Source: Juglans regia
Lineage: Eukaryota > Streptophyta > Magnoliopsida > Fagales > Juglandaceae
Direction: 5' to 3'
DNA length: 64,000 nucleotides
Assembly: GCF_001411555.2 (NCBI RefSeq)
Contig: NC_049901.1
Span: 11,418,681 to 11,482,680, forward strand
The notes under the pieces are model-generated. The model was not told the DNA's origin. It made no database searches and saw only the letters and a list, made by a program, of their open reading frames with translations. The translations under genes were made by a program, and so were the position numbers. Every line of letters starts with the position of its first letter. Position 1 is the first letter of the stretch. Positions 47,471-59,749 of this stretch are shown in pieces.

Positions 47471-49495
47471 TAGACCAAAAGAAAGAACATAATAATAACC
47501 AGGAAGTTATAAATTAAAAAGATTGTTGGTAACTAGAATATATAAAGACGAACGGGGTTAACTGATATTTTTCATTATAGAATGATAAAAAAAAAAAGAC
47601 ATGAAATGATAAACACAAAAATAAAAAATAAATTAGCAGAGCTCAATAAGTGTTGTTTAAATATATATGTATGAAATTGTTCTGACAATATGTAGACCTT
47701 TTCATTTTGAATATCAAGCCACTCTTAAATTAATAATTATTTTTGTCCTCTTCCATTTTCCCTTTCAGATTCGTACCCCATTTTAATGTGATAAAAATAA
47801 TTACACAATATTTTTTATAATATTTTACTCGTTTTAAAATAAAAGATATTTTTATAAAAATAGTCTAAAAATATATTAATTATGAAATATGCTGTTATTG
47901 TGAGGGTATAATTATTAATCATTTCTCATTCAGAAGCTTTAAAGCGAGAATTATATGCATTTATGCAGATGCTAAGGTGTTATATATGACGACGAATGAC
48001 GTGTGATTTGCATATTAAAAATACATATACATAATATTCCCTTGAAAAAATTAGTATTTATATTATTAATTTTAAATTTTAAATTTATATAACATCACGT
48101 AAAAAGATAAAAAAAAATATTTTATATGTATGCATACATATATATATATATAAAGAAAATGTCTAGACTTTGTGATTATTGCATTCTTAATTCCTTTTTT
48201 TTCTTTAAGATATGATGGACAAACACAATATATGTCCAACAAATAAGAGTTTATGTTTGACAAATGTTGTGATGAATATGCTTCCTTAAATAATATTTAT
48301 TTTATTTATATTATGAATAATTCTATTTAAAAATCTTAACACCACATATCATTCAGTCATAATTTGACGATTTTACAAGATCAGATTGAGTTCCAATACA
48401 AAATTCAAAAAGTGATTTCAAATGTATATATGGTCGTTGGTGTTCGATATATAATTTTCTACAACCTACTTTGAACAGTTGTGATTATCAGTGAAATGTT
48501 ATAATGACTTATTATTCAAAGATGTATATATTCCTGTATCGACCTGTGTCTTTGATCACCTGGATTTGTGCTTAATATATAACATGACAAGGACGCATGC
48601 GTACAAGTGCATTTGAAATCCGATGGACCTACAACCCTAGCCTACCTATATATAGGCAGTGCTTTTGCTTTGATCATTCAACAGTCAATTTCAAGAAATT
48701 AATTAACGCGTTTAATTATGAGGAGGGAAATAAAGCTTGTATGCCGCTACAGTTGACCGCTACAGTGTACAGCTCTGAAGTTTTTTTTTTAATATTTAAT
48801 GATTAAAGAAGTGATTGTAAATATATTGATATATTTTTTTATTTTTTAAAAAAATATAAAAAAATGATTAACGGTATAAATGAACGGTTCTACTCAACGG
48901 CAAACTAGTATCGCTTGAGAAGAGAAAAAGCTAATTCGCACGTGCATACGAGTTCTGACAAAATTTCATGCCAAAGTTTCCAATCTATAACATGTGAACG
49001 CGTACCACGTGGCCAGGGTGATCTATTAAAGTGTTTTCCTTTTGGGTATTTTGTATGAGTTTTAGGTGTTTTTTGTTTGGATTTCTTTAATTATTTGTAC
49101 TGTGGATGTAATTATAATTTTTCTCCATCATAAATACGAGCTATTAATAATTAAAGGGACCTTTTACCAGTGATTGACATTCGAGCCAGCCCTGATCATA
49201 ATATTCATGAATGGATCGAGGAGTCACATGAACAGTATCTACCTGTCGGTGACTTTTGTACGTGCATGCATTTTTCTATAAATATTGGTTGCATTTATCT
49301 GGTATATTATATGATTGACATGATGGGTTCCCTAGCTAGATATCAGTGTTAAATTCGGTAAATGATGGTGCATCAAAGTATAATTGGAAAGGGTCTTCGA
49401 GTAATTTCCTCATGATGACCAATTCATCACAGGGTTATTTTAATCATCACTCTTTCATTTTCATGCTTGCTAGCTAGCTAGCTCATGTAGTACTT

Positions 49496-49529
<34 letters not shown>

Positions 49530-49890
49530 GAGTAATTTCCAAACATGTATTATATATACCAAATCTTTCTTCTTTATATTTTATTTTTCATTAAAAATCC
49601 CAATCCCATTCATCTTATGGCGGTGCGCCCAACTTAACATGATCATCAATCCAACGCCTTAGTTTAATCAAGATTTCATGACATTCCCTACGGTTTTCTT
49701 TTTTGGGGGTTTAAAGGATTACTTTCCCTAGCTAGCTAGATCAGTACTTGTCGAGATCCTACGACTGCTCTACCACGTTATTTCATTGTCCTTCTCGATG
49801 CATTACGTAGTACCACTCATGTTGTGTCATCTTGTCTTGTACTGGCCGGGAAATTGTCAAACACCCACCAAGTTTACATTTTTTCTTCAA
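47471..49890. other. Intergenic AT-rich DNA, no gene seen
   Basis: Short frames only. AT microsatellite and GT run at about 49495-49527. The last few hundred bases should include the promoter of the small gene at 49997. Confidence 0.5.
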
Positions 49891-49899
49891 TTTAATTTC

Positions 49900-49910
49900 C
49901 TATATATAGG
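49900..49910 (+). promoter_or_regulatory. TATA box for the small gene at 49997
   Basis: CTATATATAGG, about 90 bp before the ATG, the same spacing as for the related gene at 41445. Consensus only. Confidence 0.5.
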
Positions 49911-49996
49911 ACACAATTTCTGAGATCGATATATTCTCAGTAGTCAATATTCTCATACACATACATAAATTTGAACATCTTGATCGGTCTTTCAAG

Positions 49997-50182
49997 ATGG
50001 ATCAAAGAAGAGTAGCCAGCACCAGTTTCCAACTTCAAGAGCCAAAAATGAAAACAAAAAAGTGCAACACCAGAGAAAGAGTCCTGCCCCCCAGGAGAGG
50101 ATCAATCAAGCGTCGGATTTTCACATGCTTTGTCCACAAGTTGATGAAGATCATTAACCGATCAAAGCCTCCATCGTACTGA
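49997..50182 (+). CDS. Small basic protein, 61 aa, K-R-x-x-F core
   Basis: A complete short gene of 61 codons starting at ATG 49997 (CAAGATGG context) and ending TGA. It is strongly basic, with no signal peptide. Residues 30-60 contain L-P-P-R-R-G-S-I-K-R-R-I-F-T-C-F-V-H-K-L-M-K and end in K-P-P-S-Y. Against the protein at 41445 the shared positions are L-P-P, R-G, K-R, F..F, K, I and a terminal (K)-x-P-S, while the N-terminal halves do not align. This pattern, with similar length and TATA spacing, suggests paralogues from a dispersed duplication. The function is unknown. Confidence 0.72.
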   Translation: MDQRRVASTSFQLQEPKMKTKKCNTRERVLPPRRGSIKRRIFTCFVHKLMKIINRSKPPSY

Positions 50183-53100
50183 TCATCTATTAGAGAGGGT
50201 TATTAGGTCTGTGACTCTGTCCTCCACAAAGGAAGCAGCTGCAGGTTTAATGCTATATTATTTGTAAAATATATATCCTGATCTTGTCGAAGATTCAATT
50301 TCTAAAGCTTTCATATCAGAATCTTCTTTCAGTGTGTGTGTCATGTGTTAATACTGGAGGATTAACACACACACACACACTGTTTCCAGAGCGTTTCCTT
50401 TTGTGCATGTACGTTCGATTATAATATTATAAGACTGTTTTGATCGAATTTTAGTATTGCTTAATTAGGGATAAGTACATGCATGCAGCACTTTATTTAA
50501 TCCATTTGATGACATTAACGCCAGCAAGTGCAGTAGGATTTTTTTTTTTGTTTTTGGCTGAATAAAAAGCTATATATATATATATATATATGATCAGGAT
50601 CGAGCCAAGAGCAGAATTAATTACTTAACAATAAACAAAAATATGGTTAGATATAAGAAGCAAATAAACAAGCAATTAATTATTAAAATGAAATGGCCTT
50701 ATTATAACTTGCTAGCTACGTGCATTTTCCCAACGTACGATGCCGGAAATGATATATATATATATATCTCTGCCTATACTTAAAAGCCGCTATATATGTA
50801 CTGTTTATTACTGTTGATGAAAAGTTTTTATCAATAGTAATGAACAGTGTATTACTTTTCATCAACAGTAATGAAAAGTGTAGATGTTTTTTTTTTTTTT
50901 TTTTTTTTTTTTTTCCGCAAGTGTTTATATTACATCTTTCTCTTTAAATAGACTTTTTTTTTGTATTCATCTAAAGAGTAAAATAAATTATTACTTCTGT
51001 CAAATGCTTACTTTATAGTCGGATTGTTATGTAATTCTTATTTATAATTCTTGAATTTTTAGTGATTGTATTAGAATTTGTAAAAGCAAGTATACATAAT
51101 TGAATTTATTGCATCAAATTTGTGTGATAAGTATTTTTTAGATTTTTATTTAAGTTATTTAGACTTTTATAGAGTAATACTAAAAGTGATATATCATCTT
51201 TAATTTTCAGATTTAATCTAACGGTAGAAGTTTAAATATTGATTTAAACTAACATAAAATAGATAATTAAAATATAAATATTCTATCATACACTTAAAAT
51301 TAACTTCAATTTATATATATATATCTGCCTATATCTTAAAAGAGGTTGTCCTATTATTATTCATCAACAGTAATGAATAGTAAAGATGTTTGTTTTTTTT
51401 TTCACTTTTGTTTTGTTTTTCTGTTTCTTTTTGGGTTTGTCTGTGTGAATGTAAATGTGCGACGTAATACCACAATCGTGCGTGGGGAATGAGAGAAAGA
51501 GAGAAATGAAAGGTGGGAAAAAATATTGGTTTATAAGTTTTAAATTACAACTCTTCATCTTTAATTTTCAGATTTAGTCTAACGATAGAAGTTTAAATAT
51601 TGATTTAAACTAACATAAAATAGATAATTAAAATACTAATTTTTTATCGTTAAATAAATAATAAAATTTTACTGTACATTTTTAAGAAAAAAAAATTATC
51701 TAATTAATTTGAATTTTTAATATAATTTAAATTTCATAATAAATTATGAACATAAATAAATAATAATTTTATTTTTATATATTAGATTATTTTAATATTC
51801 AAAGTTACATTTTATTTTTTTCTTCAATTTGACAGATGTGGCAAACGTGCGTACTGTATATATATATCCGGAGCTAGCAGACAGAAACAGAGACATACAT
51901 TGATACATAGCTAGGTAAGCGTGTAAATAAGCTAGCTAGCAAAACGTGTGGGACACCACCTCGTGTACCTAAGATCAGATACATGACAATTAGTCATGCA
52001 ATGTGTCTTTGACTTTAGATTAATTCTGTTATCTATCTCCAGTATGAATGCTTTGGAATCTTTATATATTTTTCTTCTCCATCGAGTACTTTATGGATTT
52101 CCTCTACATACCATCATGTCTTCTTCCCTTTAATTACTTTCTTCCAAGATGATCATGACCCAGTATATATCCATCCACACTAACAAACAATATGATCCCT
52201 TGATAACGTTTTTTATGTCAGTAATTTTATGTTCTATTTTGGTATTTGTTTTTATGTTCCGTTTCTTATAGGAAGAATGGCTTCTTTGAAAAAAAAACCC
52301 CAAAATCGCTTTAACTTTATCTGATGTGTTTCTTATCAATTTGGAGCTTGGAAACCAAGCTAGCTAGCTACTATTGTTTATATATATTTTTATTTTCTTG
52401 AACCATATCTCCTCCTCAATAGACGTACGTTTGAATGTTTGAGAGAAAATCCAATGGTTTGCCTGAGTTCTATTGAGAGTTTTCTTAATTTGTGGTAATC
52501 CACAGTCTTTTTAGTCCGTTTCCTATTCCTAAAAATTATTGCACATGTTGAGAAAAGAAGACAAAGTTTGAGGAAAAGTAAACAAACATTGGATTAAGAA
52601 CTCGAGCTAGCAGCAAGAAGCTGCAACACATTGTCAACTTAATTGATAGATTCGTGGACACAATTGAATCGACGTGACGAGATTAGAGGAAAAAAGGGTT
52701 GACTTGGAGATCAAGGCTAATGTGCATGAAAATCATGCATGTATGTGCAGGCCGTTACGGTTTAAGGACAAAATATTCAACATTACGAATTTACAAAAGC
52801 GTGAATGAACTGCAACGATCGACTTAATTTCGGAGTCAGTCTGCATGCCGTTTAATATGGAAAAAGCAAATTAAATTAATATGATCTGACCCTAATGATC
52901 TTCAACTCCTACTAAAATATGAGATTAAAAATCATAATTTCCATCCCTACGCTGGATCTTCTTATCCTATAATTAAGCATAAATTTCACTATCATCGTTC
53001 AATAATAACAAACTACTACTTTTAATTTGAATGAATACTTCCAATGGTGAATTAAAAATAAAAAAAAATCCAACAATTAACTTAATTACGAGTCGAAGAT

Positions 53101-53419
53101 CTCTTACAAGTCTAGTAGTTTTGTAAAACTGAGAGACATGATTTTTAGTGAAATAACATGTTTGTATTACTTGATTTGAACTCATCATGTATTGTAAAAG
53201 AATTGTAAGAGATGATGATCATTACTATTGTAAAATATTAATATATTTTCCTTTTTATGGCAATTAATTAGAATTTTAGGAGCCTTAATTGATAATACAT
53301 ACCATCATGTACTACATATCGCACAATTATGATTAAATATTTGAAACCGAAGATGAATTAACAACTCATGTGATTAATTTCTTTAATAACAAGGTTTAAA
53401 ATCATTCACTAGTTTATTA
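50183..53419. other. Intergenic DNA, no gene seen
   Basis: Includes a complementary TGTGTGTG / ACACACAC pair around 50332-50380 that can form a hairpin, two tandem copies of an AT-rich repeat (50763-51830), and otherwise featureless AT-rich DNA. Confidence 0.5.
50763..51830 (+). repeat. Two tandem copies of an AT-rich repeat, Helitron-like start
   Basis: Copy 1 starts at about 50768 (TCTGCCTATACTTAAAAG) and copy 2 at about 51324 (TCTGCCTATATCTTAAAAG). Both contain CATCAACAGTAATGAA and then the block TTTAATTTTCAGATTTA / GTAGAAGTTTAAATATTG (51210 and 51567). A TC start and no inverted repeats would suit a non-autonomous Helitron, but I do not see a clear hairpin plus CTRR end, so this is tentative. 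Confidence 0.45.
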
Positions 53420-53431
53420 TGCTTTTTTTCC

Positions 53432-53610
53432 TTTTTTCCTTTTTATTTTTTATTTTTATAACAAGAATTCCATTAATCAACAATGAATTACAAACAATGT
53501 TTTACAACCCATTTAACAGATTCAATAAACTCAGGGAAAGAACATTTTCATACACTGATATCATCAATATGCATAACATGAATACTTTGCCAACTTATGT
53601 GCCCCAACAT
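53432..53610 (-). mobile_element. LINE 3'-end remnant
   Basis: On the minus strand the text reads toward TTGTAATTCATTGTTGATTAATGG and ends in an A-rich tail (plus-strand T-rich 53424-53460), the layout of a plant L1-type 3' end. It is similar in style to the neighbouring tail at 53640-53718. No coding part is present. Confidence 0.35.
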
Positions 53611-53639
53611 TACTTTTTTTTTATTTATTTTTATTAGTA

Positions 53640-53718
53640 AACAAATTTTATTGATCAAAGAATAGGCAAAGCCATATACATAGTTCTAGAACAGAAAAAA
53701 TGCCTTAAGCTACGTAGA
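53640..53718 (-). mobile_element. 3' tail of the L1-type LINE relic
   Basis: On the minus strand this continues from the LINE piece at 58695-59745 across the MITE insertion, ending TTGATCAATAAAATTTGTTT before an A-rich run. The join is supported by the near-duplicate 8-mers TACGTAGA (53711-53718) and TACGTTGG (58695-58702) bordering the inserted MITE. Confidence 0.5.
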
Positions 53719-53870
53719 CAAAGTTTTGAATTTCGTACCGTACCGGCCAGTACGGTCGAAATATACAATTTCTGTTGCGTAGTTAGTAAAAAGAATGGTA
53801 TAGTATCGTTTAGGTTAGAATTTCGGTCGTTTCGGCCCGTACCGGCCTAGGCCTTTACTTTTTTTTAAAA

Positions 53871-54860
53871 AAAAATTACCCAAGTACACCTGTAACGCAG
53901 TGAAAATATCTACAAATTCACTCAACAAATTTGTTAGTCGTCAAGCATGCAATTAATTTGATAAACAATCAAATACATAAAATAAACGAAGTACGTAACA
54001 CCAAGATTGGCATCGAAGGGAAACCCTTTAAAGAACTCTTTAAAGGTAAAACACTATGGGGTAGCCAAATCCAAAAAAGTTAATTTTATTATTTGAAAAT
54101 CAATTACAAGTAAAGTTCAATTACAAAACTTTTGTCAATTGACACTCTTACTTGACCAGACAAACTTCTACCTCAGTAGCAGCTAGAACCTCTAACGATC
54201 TTGAAACATTAGCTTTTGTCCTGTAACTCCAATGGCTGAACTCGATCACCTCAACTCCGACACGGAGTATGCACGCATTCAAAAAGAGAGATAAAATACT
54301 AAAAAATTCTCAAGAGAATTTTCTCACCAAAATATGCACTGGAAAGTACTCTAAAAAATATGCAGATCTGAATCTCTACAAATCCTAATCAATAGGATCC
54401 CTTAAATAAATAATCTGAAAATCAATTCCAATTGCAGTAGGATTCTGCTGATGAAACAAATCTGATAGGAATTTGGTCTGTAGTAGGACTCTGCTGACGA
54501 AATGAGTCTGGTAGGAATTTGATCTGCAATAGGACTCTGTTGACGGTCGTGAAGTCGTCTCTTGACGGGATGCTGACATTTCGCGATAATTCTCCACTGC
54601 AGTAACAAATTTCAATTCAATCTCTTCTCTGGATAAGTGCAAATTCATTAGGACTCGATTTTTCTGCTTATGACTTATCTAAACAACCTCTAATACCTCA
54701 TAAATAAACTTAATATTGTTATAAATAAAATCCATAATAATTGACATTCATCCAAAATTACCAACTTAATGATAAGATAAACTCTATCATTTTAGTCACT
54801 TAATTTTATACAAACTTATCAACGTAGTCACCTAGTCCTAGCCAAACTTTTACATCTACA
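53871..54860 (-). repeat. 3' LTR of the non-autonomous element
   Basis: A direct repeat of 57425-58455 with many substitutions and indels. Shared landmarks: CACTCAACAAATT..TTAGTC, AAAGAACTCTTTAAAGG, CATTTCGCGATAA and CCAAACTTTTACATCTACA. Short frames within it are noise. Confidence 0.88.
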
Positions 54861-55030
54861 ATCTCCTCCTTTAGCGGATTGGTGATAAAGTCAAATTGAG
54901 GAATGTCTTGTATCTACAATCTCCCCCTTTGGCGGATTGATGACAAAGTCAAATTGAGGAATGTCTTGTATCTACAATCTCTCCCTTTGGTAAATTGGTG
55001 ACAAAACTAGCTTGATGAATGTAGTATGTA
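54853..55030 (-). repeat. Triplicated polypurine tract / LTR-start unit
   Basis: Three tandem units of about 57 bp each begin CTACAATCTC and include a pyrimidine-rich run (purine-rich on the minus strand) followed by GGATTGRTGAYAAAGTC-like sequence and 'ttgaggaatgtcttgtat'. The first unit is the true tract beside the LTR; the others repeat the tract and the first bases of the LTR. Confidence 0.8.
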
Positions 55031-57424
55031 CCTGAGACAAAAACATCCAGCAGACCAAGATCTTGTGAAGAAAATCTTAATACAGTAATGAGAAGAAATG
55101 ACATAGAACACTTTTTGAAATTAGTCTCAACAAAATCAAATGTTAGACGTAATCTAAACCTACTAAAATAGTGTTCTAGTCATTATAAATAAACATGTTT
55201 AGTATTTAGTTCTCCCATTCAATATTCTGCTGCTCCCTCTCAAGTATATAGTTCTATCCCTCAATATTCTGCTGCTCCCCTTTAATCTCTCCTTTTTTTT
55301 CTTTTTTCTTTTTTTCCAGCAATACACTTACTTCACTTACTCATTCAACTCCCCCTAAATTTCACAATACTAATTTCATAATACAAAAATAAATCAATCT
55401 ACTCCTTTAATACTCCTTATTTTTATCACTAATCTGACAAGACTCATAAGATAATAAATACCACTTATGTGAGCAGAGATGAAGACACTAAGAAAGACAA
55501 GATGAACAACTCCATGTGTCTCAACTTTTCATGTATTAAATGCACTTGACGTATGAGCATGAATGCAAGTAAAAGCATAACAAAATAAATGAAGTAGTTT
55601 GGTTAAGACATAAAAACAAACACTTGATGGGCATAGCATGAAAACCGAAGTGTATAAAGCATCAACTACCAAAACTCCTTCCTGAGTACATGAACAAAAA
55701 CAGACCCACTTCACACAATCTACTTCTTCACATCCAAACATAAAAAATAAACTTGATGCTTCAAGTCGCAAATCAATACAAATTTCAACACTCCCAAAAT
55801 GCATGTGCGCCGAGCCCTAAAATGAAAATGGGAGAGGATATAGATGTGAAGTACACTTATCGTGACTCGTAATCAAGGAGTCAAGAAGGTATGTGCGAAT
55901 TCTAAACAACGAGGAAGTAGGATGCGATAATGGTGAGAAGTGGTGTTTGTCTAGGACATGAAAAGAATGAGAAAACCATTGGTGAGTGAAGACTAAAATA
56001 TTAGGGGTTGGGGGGGGGGGGTGTTTGGCTTATTTCCAAATTCCAACTAAGTCTAGGACTTACTTAACTCACATGGTAAGCATATGGCTAGGCCATCACA
56101 GCTCAAAGTCCCATTAGGATTTAAACTCTCAGACCAACAGAAGCATACATTTCAGACTTGTGCATCAAAATGCAAAATCACAAAAAATAAAACATACCAA
56201 ACAACCATAAAAATAATATATTTTATATTTTCACCATTGTATTTATTTTAATAAACCTAAATAAATAAATAAATAAAAATTTAACAAAATCTTTATATAT
56301 AAATCAAAATCTTTATTTATATATATAAGTAATGATGCAAGTAACATGCCTAGATGCATCTTAGTTCAAACATAGTGTCACTCACAAAAAAAAAAAAAAA
56401 AGCAATAGAGTACACCCTCTTATTTGCAACAGTCACCATGGATGTTCGCACCTCATAAGATCATCAATATTAAAGTTCATGTGAGCGTGTGAGTGAACAA
56501 ACTTATATAGAAAATTAACTATTTATTTCTTTTTCTCTTCAATATATTTTTGATAAATTTATTCATGAGTATTTTCTTCTTATAAATGCTCTCAAGAAAT
56601 TGTTACTCACCTCAAAAGTCAAACTTTATGCTAGGGCCTAGATACATGAGTACCTCCTTCAAACACTAGTTTGCACAACTCTTTTTCTTTTTATGTCCAT
56701 TTTTGTTGCTCATCTTTTTCCACAATGATTTGAGCCACGATTATTTCTATAAGGACTTAAGGGATAGGTCCGTGTGTGGGGTTTGTCTTTTTTCGCAATG
56801 ATATAACACCGACTTTTTCTATATGAATTAACTATTTGTGTTTGGCAATGAAAGATCTCTCTATTATTGTACTGGGTTCAACTAGTATTAATCAATTCAA
56901 GACATAGATTTCCTCTATGGTAAGCATCTCAATAATAAATATGGAACTTAATTATATTGTGCATACATATAAGTTCCTCACAATACTTTATAAATGAACT
57001 TTGTCAAGATGATCCATAGGGTTAGTATGCACAAAGTGCACAGCACAAAGTATGGATATACATAAATTTAAAATTTTATTTTGTGAGAACACATGTGCTC
57101 AAACCTTTGACATATCAAGCATGCACTTCCCAAAAACAAAATAAAAACAAACCAGAAAAATAATGTATTTTACACTGAAAGCCAGAAACATAAAACAAAA
57201 ACTAAACAAAAATGCTAAGCTAATGCTATGCAAGAACATGCAAGTAGTCCTATTGCTTAATGTCACATACACATTCATCTAAAGATTTTAGGAAAACCCT
57301 TATATGAACTTTCCAATAAGCATAATTTTTCTCATCAAATTGTGATGAGACATATAATGACGATGACATGATCTACAGGGACACGAATCACACTCGGATG
57401 AATGAACCATGCTCTGATGCCAAT
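54861..57424. other. Internal region of the non-autonomous element
   Basis: 2.56 kb with no protein-coding frame that I recognise. A frame at 55529-55804 (minus, 91 codons) has no family resemblance. It contains a G run at 56007-56018 and repeated 'attctgctgctccc' units at 55225-55285. Confidence 0.6.
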
Positions 57425-58455
57425 TGAAATTACTCAAGTACCCCTGTAACGCAGCGAACATATCTACCAATTCACTCAACGATTGGTTAGTCTTCAATCA
57501 TGCAATTAATTTGATAAACAATCAAATACATAAAATAAACGAAGTGCGTAACACCAATATTGGTATCAAAAGGAAACCCTATAAAGAACTCTTTAAAGGT
57601 AAAACCTTACGGGACAACCAAATCCAGAAAAGTCAATTTTATTATTTGAAAATCAATTACAAGTAAAGTTCGATTACAAAACCTTTGTCAATTGACACTC
57701 TTACTTGACCAGACAAATGACCTATTTGTCTTCTACCGCAGTAGCAGTCAGAACCTCTGACGATCTTCAAACATTGGCTTTTCTCCTAGAACTTCAATAG
57801 CTAGACTTGATCACCTCAACTCCGACACAGAGTATGCACGCACTAAAAAACAGAGATAAAATACTAACAATTTTCTCACACTCAAGTACCACTCAAGTAC
57901 CACTCTCCAAAGAATTTTCTTATCAAAATATGCATTGGAAAGTGCTCTAGAAAATATACAAATCTAAATCTCTATATATCCTAACCAATAGGATCCCTTA
58001 AATAAAAAATATGAAAATCAATTTCAATTACAGTAGGATTTTGCTAACAGAACAAATCTGATAGGAGTTTGATCTATAGTAGGACTCTGCTGGCAGAATG
58101 AGTCTGGTAGGAATTTGATCTACAATAGGGCTCTACTGAAAGTCGCGAAGTCGTCTCCTGAAGGAATGCTGACATTTCGCGATAACTCTTCACTACAATA
58201 ACAGATTTCAGATCAACCTCTTACCTGGATAAGTGCAAATTCATTGGGACTTGATTTTCCCAATTATGACTTATCTAAACAACTTCTACCTCCTAGATAA
58301 ACTTAATATTATTATAGATAAAGTCAATAAATTTTTTTGCATTCATCCAAAATTTCCAACTTAATGATAGGATAAACTCTATAATTTTAGTCACCTAATT
58401 CTATACAAATTTATTAACTTAGTCACTTAGTCCTAACCAAACTTTTACATCTACA
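57425..58455 (-). repeat. 5' LTR of the non-autonomous element
   Basis: See 53871-54860. In minus orientation it precedes the primer-binding site (57411-57422). It starts TGTAGATG and ends TTTCA on the minus strand. Confidence 0.88.
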
Positions 58456-58694
58456 TTTTTTTTTTCATTTCTTCAAATTGTAAGCTCATTTTTTGACCTC
58501 CCAATTCAGATCAGACTATTTATAATATATATATAATTTATTCATATATAGACTATTATTTTAAAATATAATTATATATAATTTATTTATATATAAACTT
58601 TTCCGAAACAGTATCCAAAAGGGTACCGATACCGAAATATCTCATTTCAATGTTTTGACCAAAACGGTCACTAGTACAGTATTCAAAACATTGT

Positions 58695-59745
58695 ACGTTG
58701 GCCTATTATAGACAAGAAAATCATGTAGATCCATGCTATTGAAATCAACAGTAATGGCCCATTACAAAGTGTTCTAAAGAAAAAACACTTTCAACTCCTC
58801 CTGCGATCTCTCATTGTCTTCAAATGTTAAAGAGATCATCTTCCATGCAGCTTTAATCTATTGCATACCTCTTAGATTTGTCCAGCTGGCCTGCAATGCT
58901 ACCATTGTCTCCGGCATAACCCAAGACAAGTCTAATCTACTGAACGCCTCATTCCATAATATCCGAGCGGTCTCACAATGTAGTAAGAGATGATATACAG
59001 ACTCTCCCCCTTCTCTACACATGCAACACTAATCTACAATAATTACCCTTCGTTTCCTCAAATTGTCGATTGTGAGAATCTTCCCCAACAAATCTGTCCA
59101 TACAAAAAATGCTACTTTGAGAGGCGCCTTATGTCTCCAATGCCTTCTTTACGGAAACTGAGTTTGAGATTCTTGTGTGAGAATCTTGAAAAAATAGCGA
59201 ACCGAGAATACCTCTTTACCATCAGGTATCCACCACATTAAGTCTTCCTACAGAGTGCTTGGTAATATAGAGTACAGAAGGATGTAAAAATCTGCAAAGC
59301 TGCTCATTTTTCAATCATGTGCCGCTCTACTGAAGGTGATGTTCCAACAGATCTGCCCCCGGATATCTCCATAACTTCCGCCACTGATAAATCTTTAGCA
59401 CTAGCAATATTGAACAGTGAATGGAATATCTCTTGTAGAGTATTATTACCACACCAAATATCTCTCTAGAATTTAATCCTGGATCCCTCACCCAGAAGAA
59501 GTTTAGTGTGTCTACTTAAGACCTCCCATCCTTTTCGAATGTGTTTCTATAAACCCACTTCATACGCCTCTTACTTCGTTAGTGCACCATCCCCCTATAA
59601 ATCTCCATATTTGCTCTCAATCTCCAATTTTTACAGAGCTTCTGGTTCCTTATGATATCTCCACAATCACTTGCCAAGTAACGCTCGATTAAAGGTCCTC
59701 ATATTTTTGATGCCCAAACCACCATTAGAAATAGGGCGGCATATC
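58695..59745 (-). pseudogene. L1-type LINE ORF2 C-terminal relic
   Basis: Minus-strand reading gives the end of a plant LINE reverse transcriptase: [12 protein letters not shown]...F-N-R-A-L-L-G-K (about 59740-59670) and the zinc-binding RVT domain A-P-L-K-V-A-F-F-V-W-T...G-K-I-L-T-I-D-N-L, C-C-M-C-R and H-L-L-L-H-C-E (59130-58960), with stops replacing Trp residues. The 5' part of ORF2 is missing. The 3' untranslated part is split by the MITE and continues at 53718-53640. The element abuts a CACTA transposase relic near 59745. Confidence 0.85.
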
Positions 59746-59749
59746 GTCA

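Larger units (their letters stand above)
53871..58455 (-). mobile_element. Non-autonomous copia-type LTR element (LARD-like)
   Basis: Direct repeats of about 1 kb (53871-54860 and 57425-58455) flank 2.56 kb without any gag, protease or reverse transcriptase. Read on the minus strand, LTRs start TGTAGATGTAAAAG and end GAGTAATTTCA. A primer-binding site TGGCATCAGAGC is at 57411-57422, two bases from the 5' LTR, and a polypurine tract AAAGGAGGAGAT (54861-54872) abuts the 3' LTR. Termini TG...CA are intact in the right copy; the left copy reads AA at the TG position. Mobilisation would need enzymes from another element. LTR divergence is well above that of the copia element at 3220. Confidence 0.88.
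53719..58694. mobile_element. hAT-type MITE interrupted by an LTR element
   Basis: The left end is CAAAGTTTTGAATTTCGTACC and the right end, read inversely, is CAATGTTTTGAATACTGTACT. Both match the ends of the intact copy at 59930-60407. Flanks TACGTAGA and TACGTTGG agree in six of eight bases, as expected for an old 8-bp target duplication. The MITE body is 53719-53870 plus 58456-58694; the 4.6 kb between is an LTR element inserted in its poly(T/A) tract. Confidence 0.8.

Noticed and set aside
41445..50182. The two micro-proteins as DVL/ROTUNDIFOLIA peptides
   Set aside because: They lack the conserved cysteines and the C-terminal W-R-x-Y type motif of that family.
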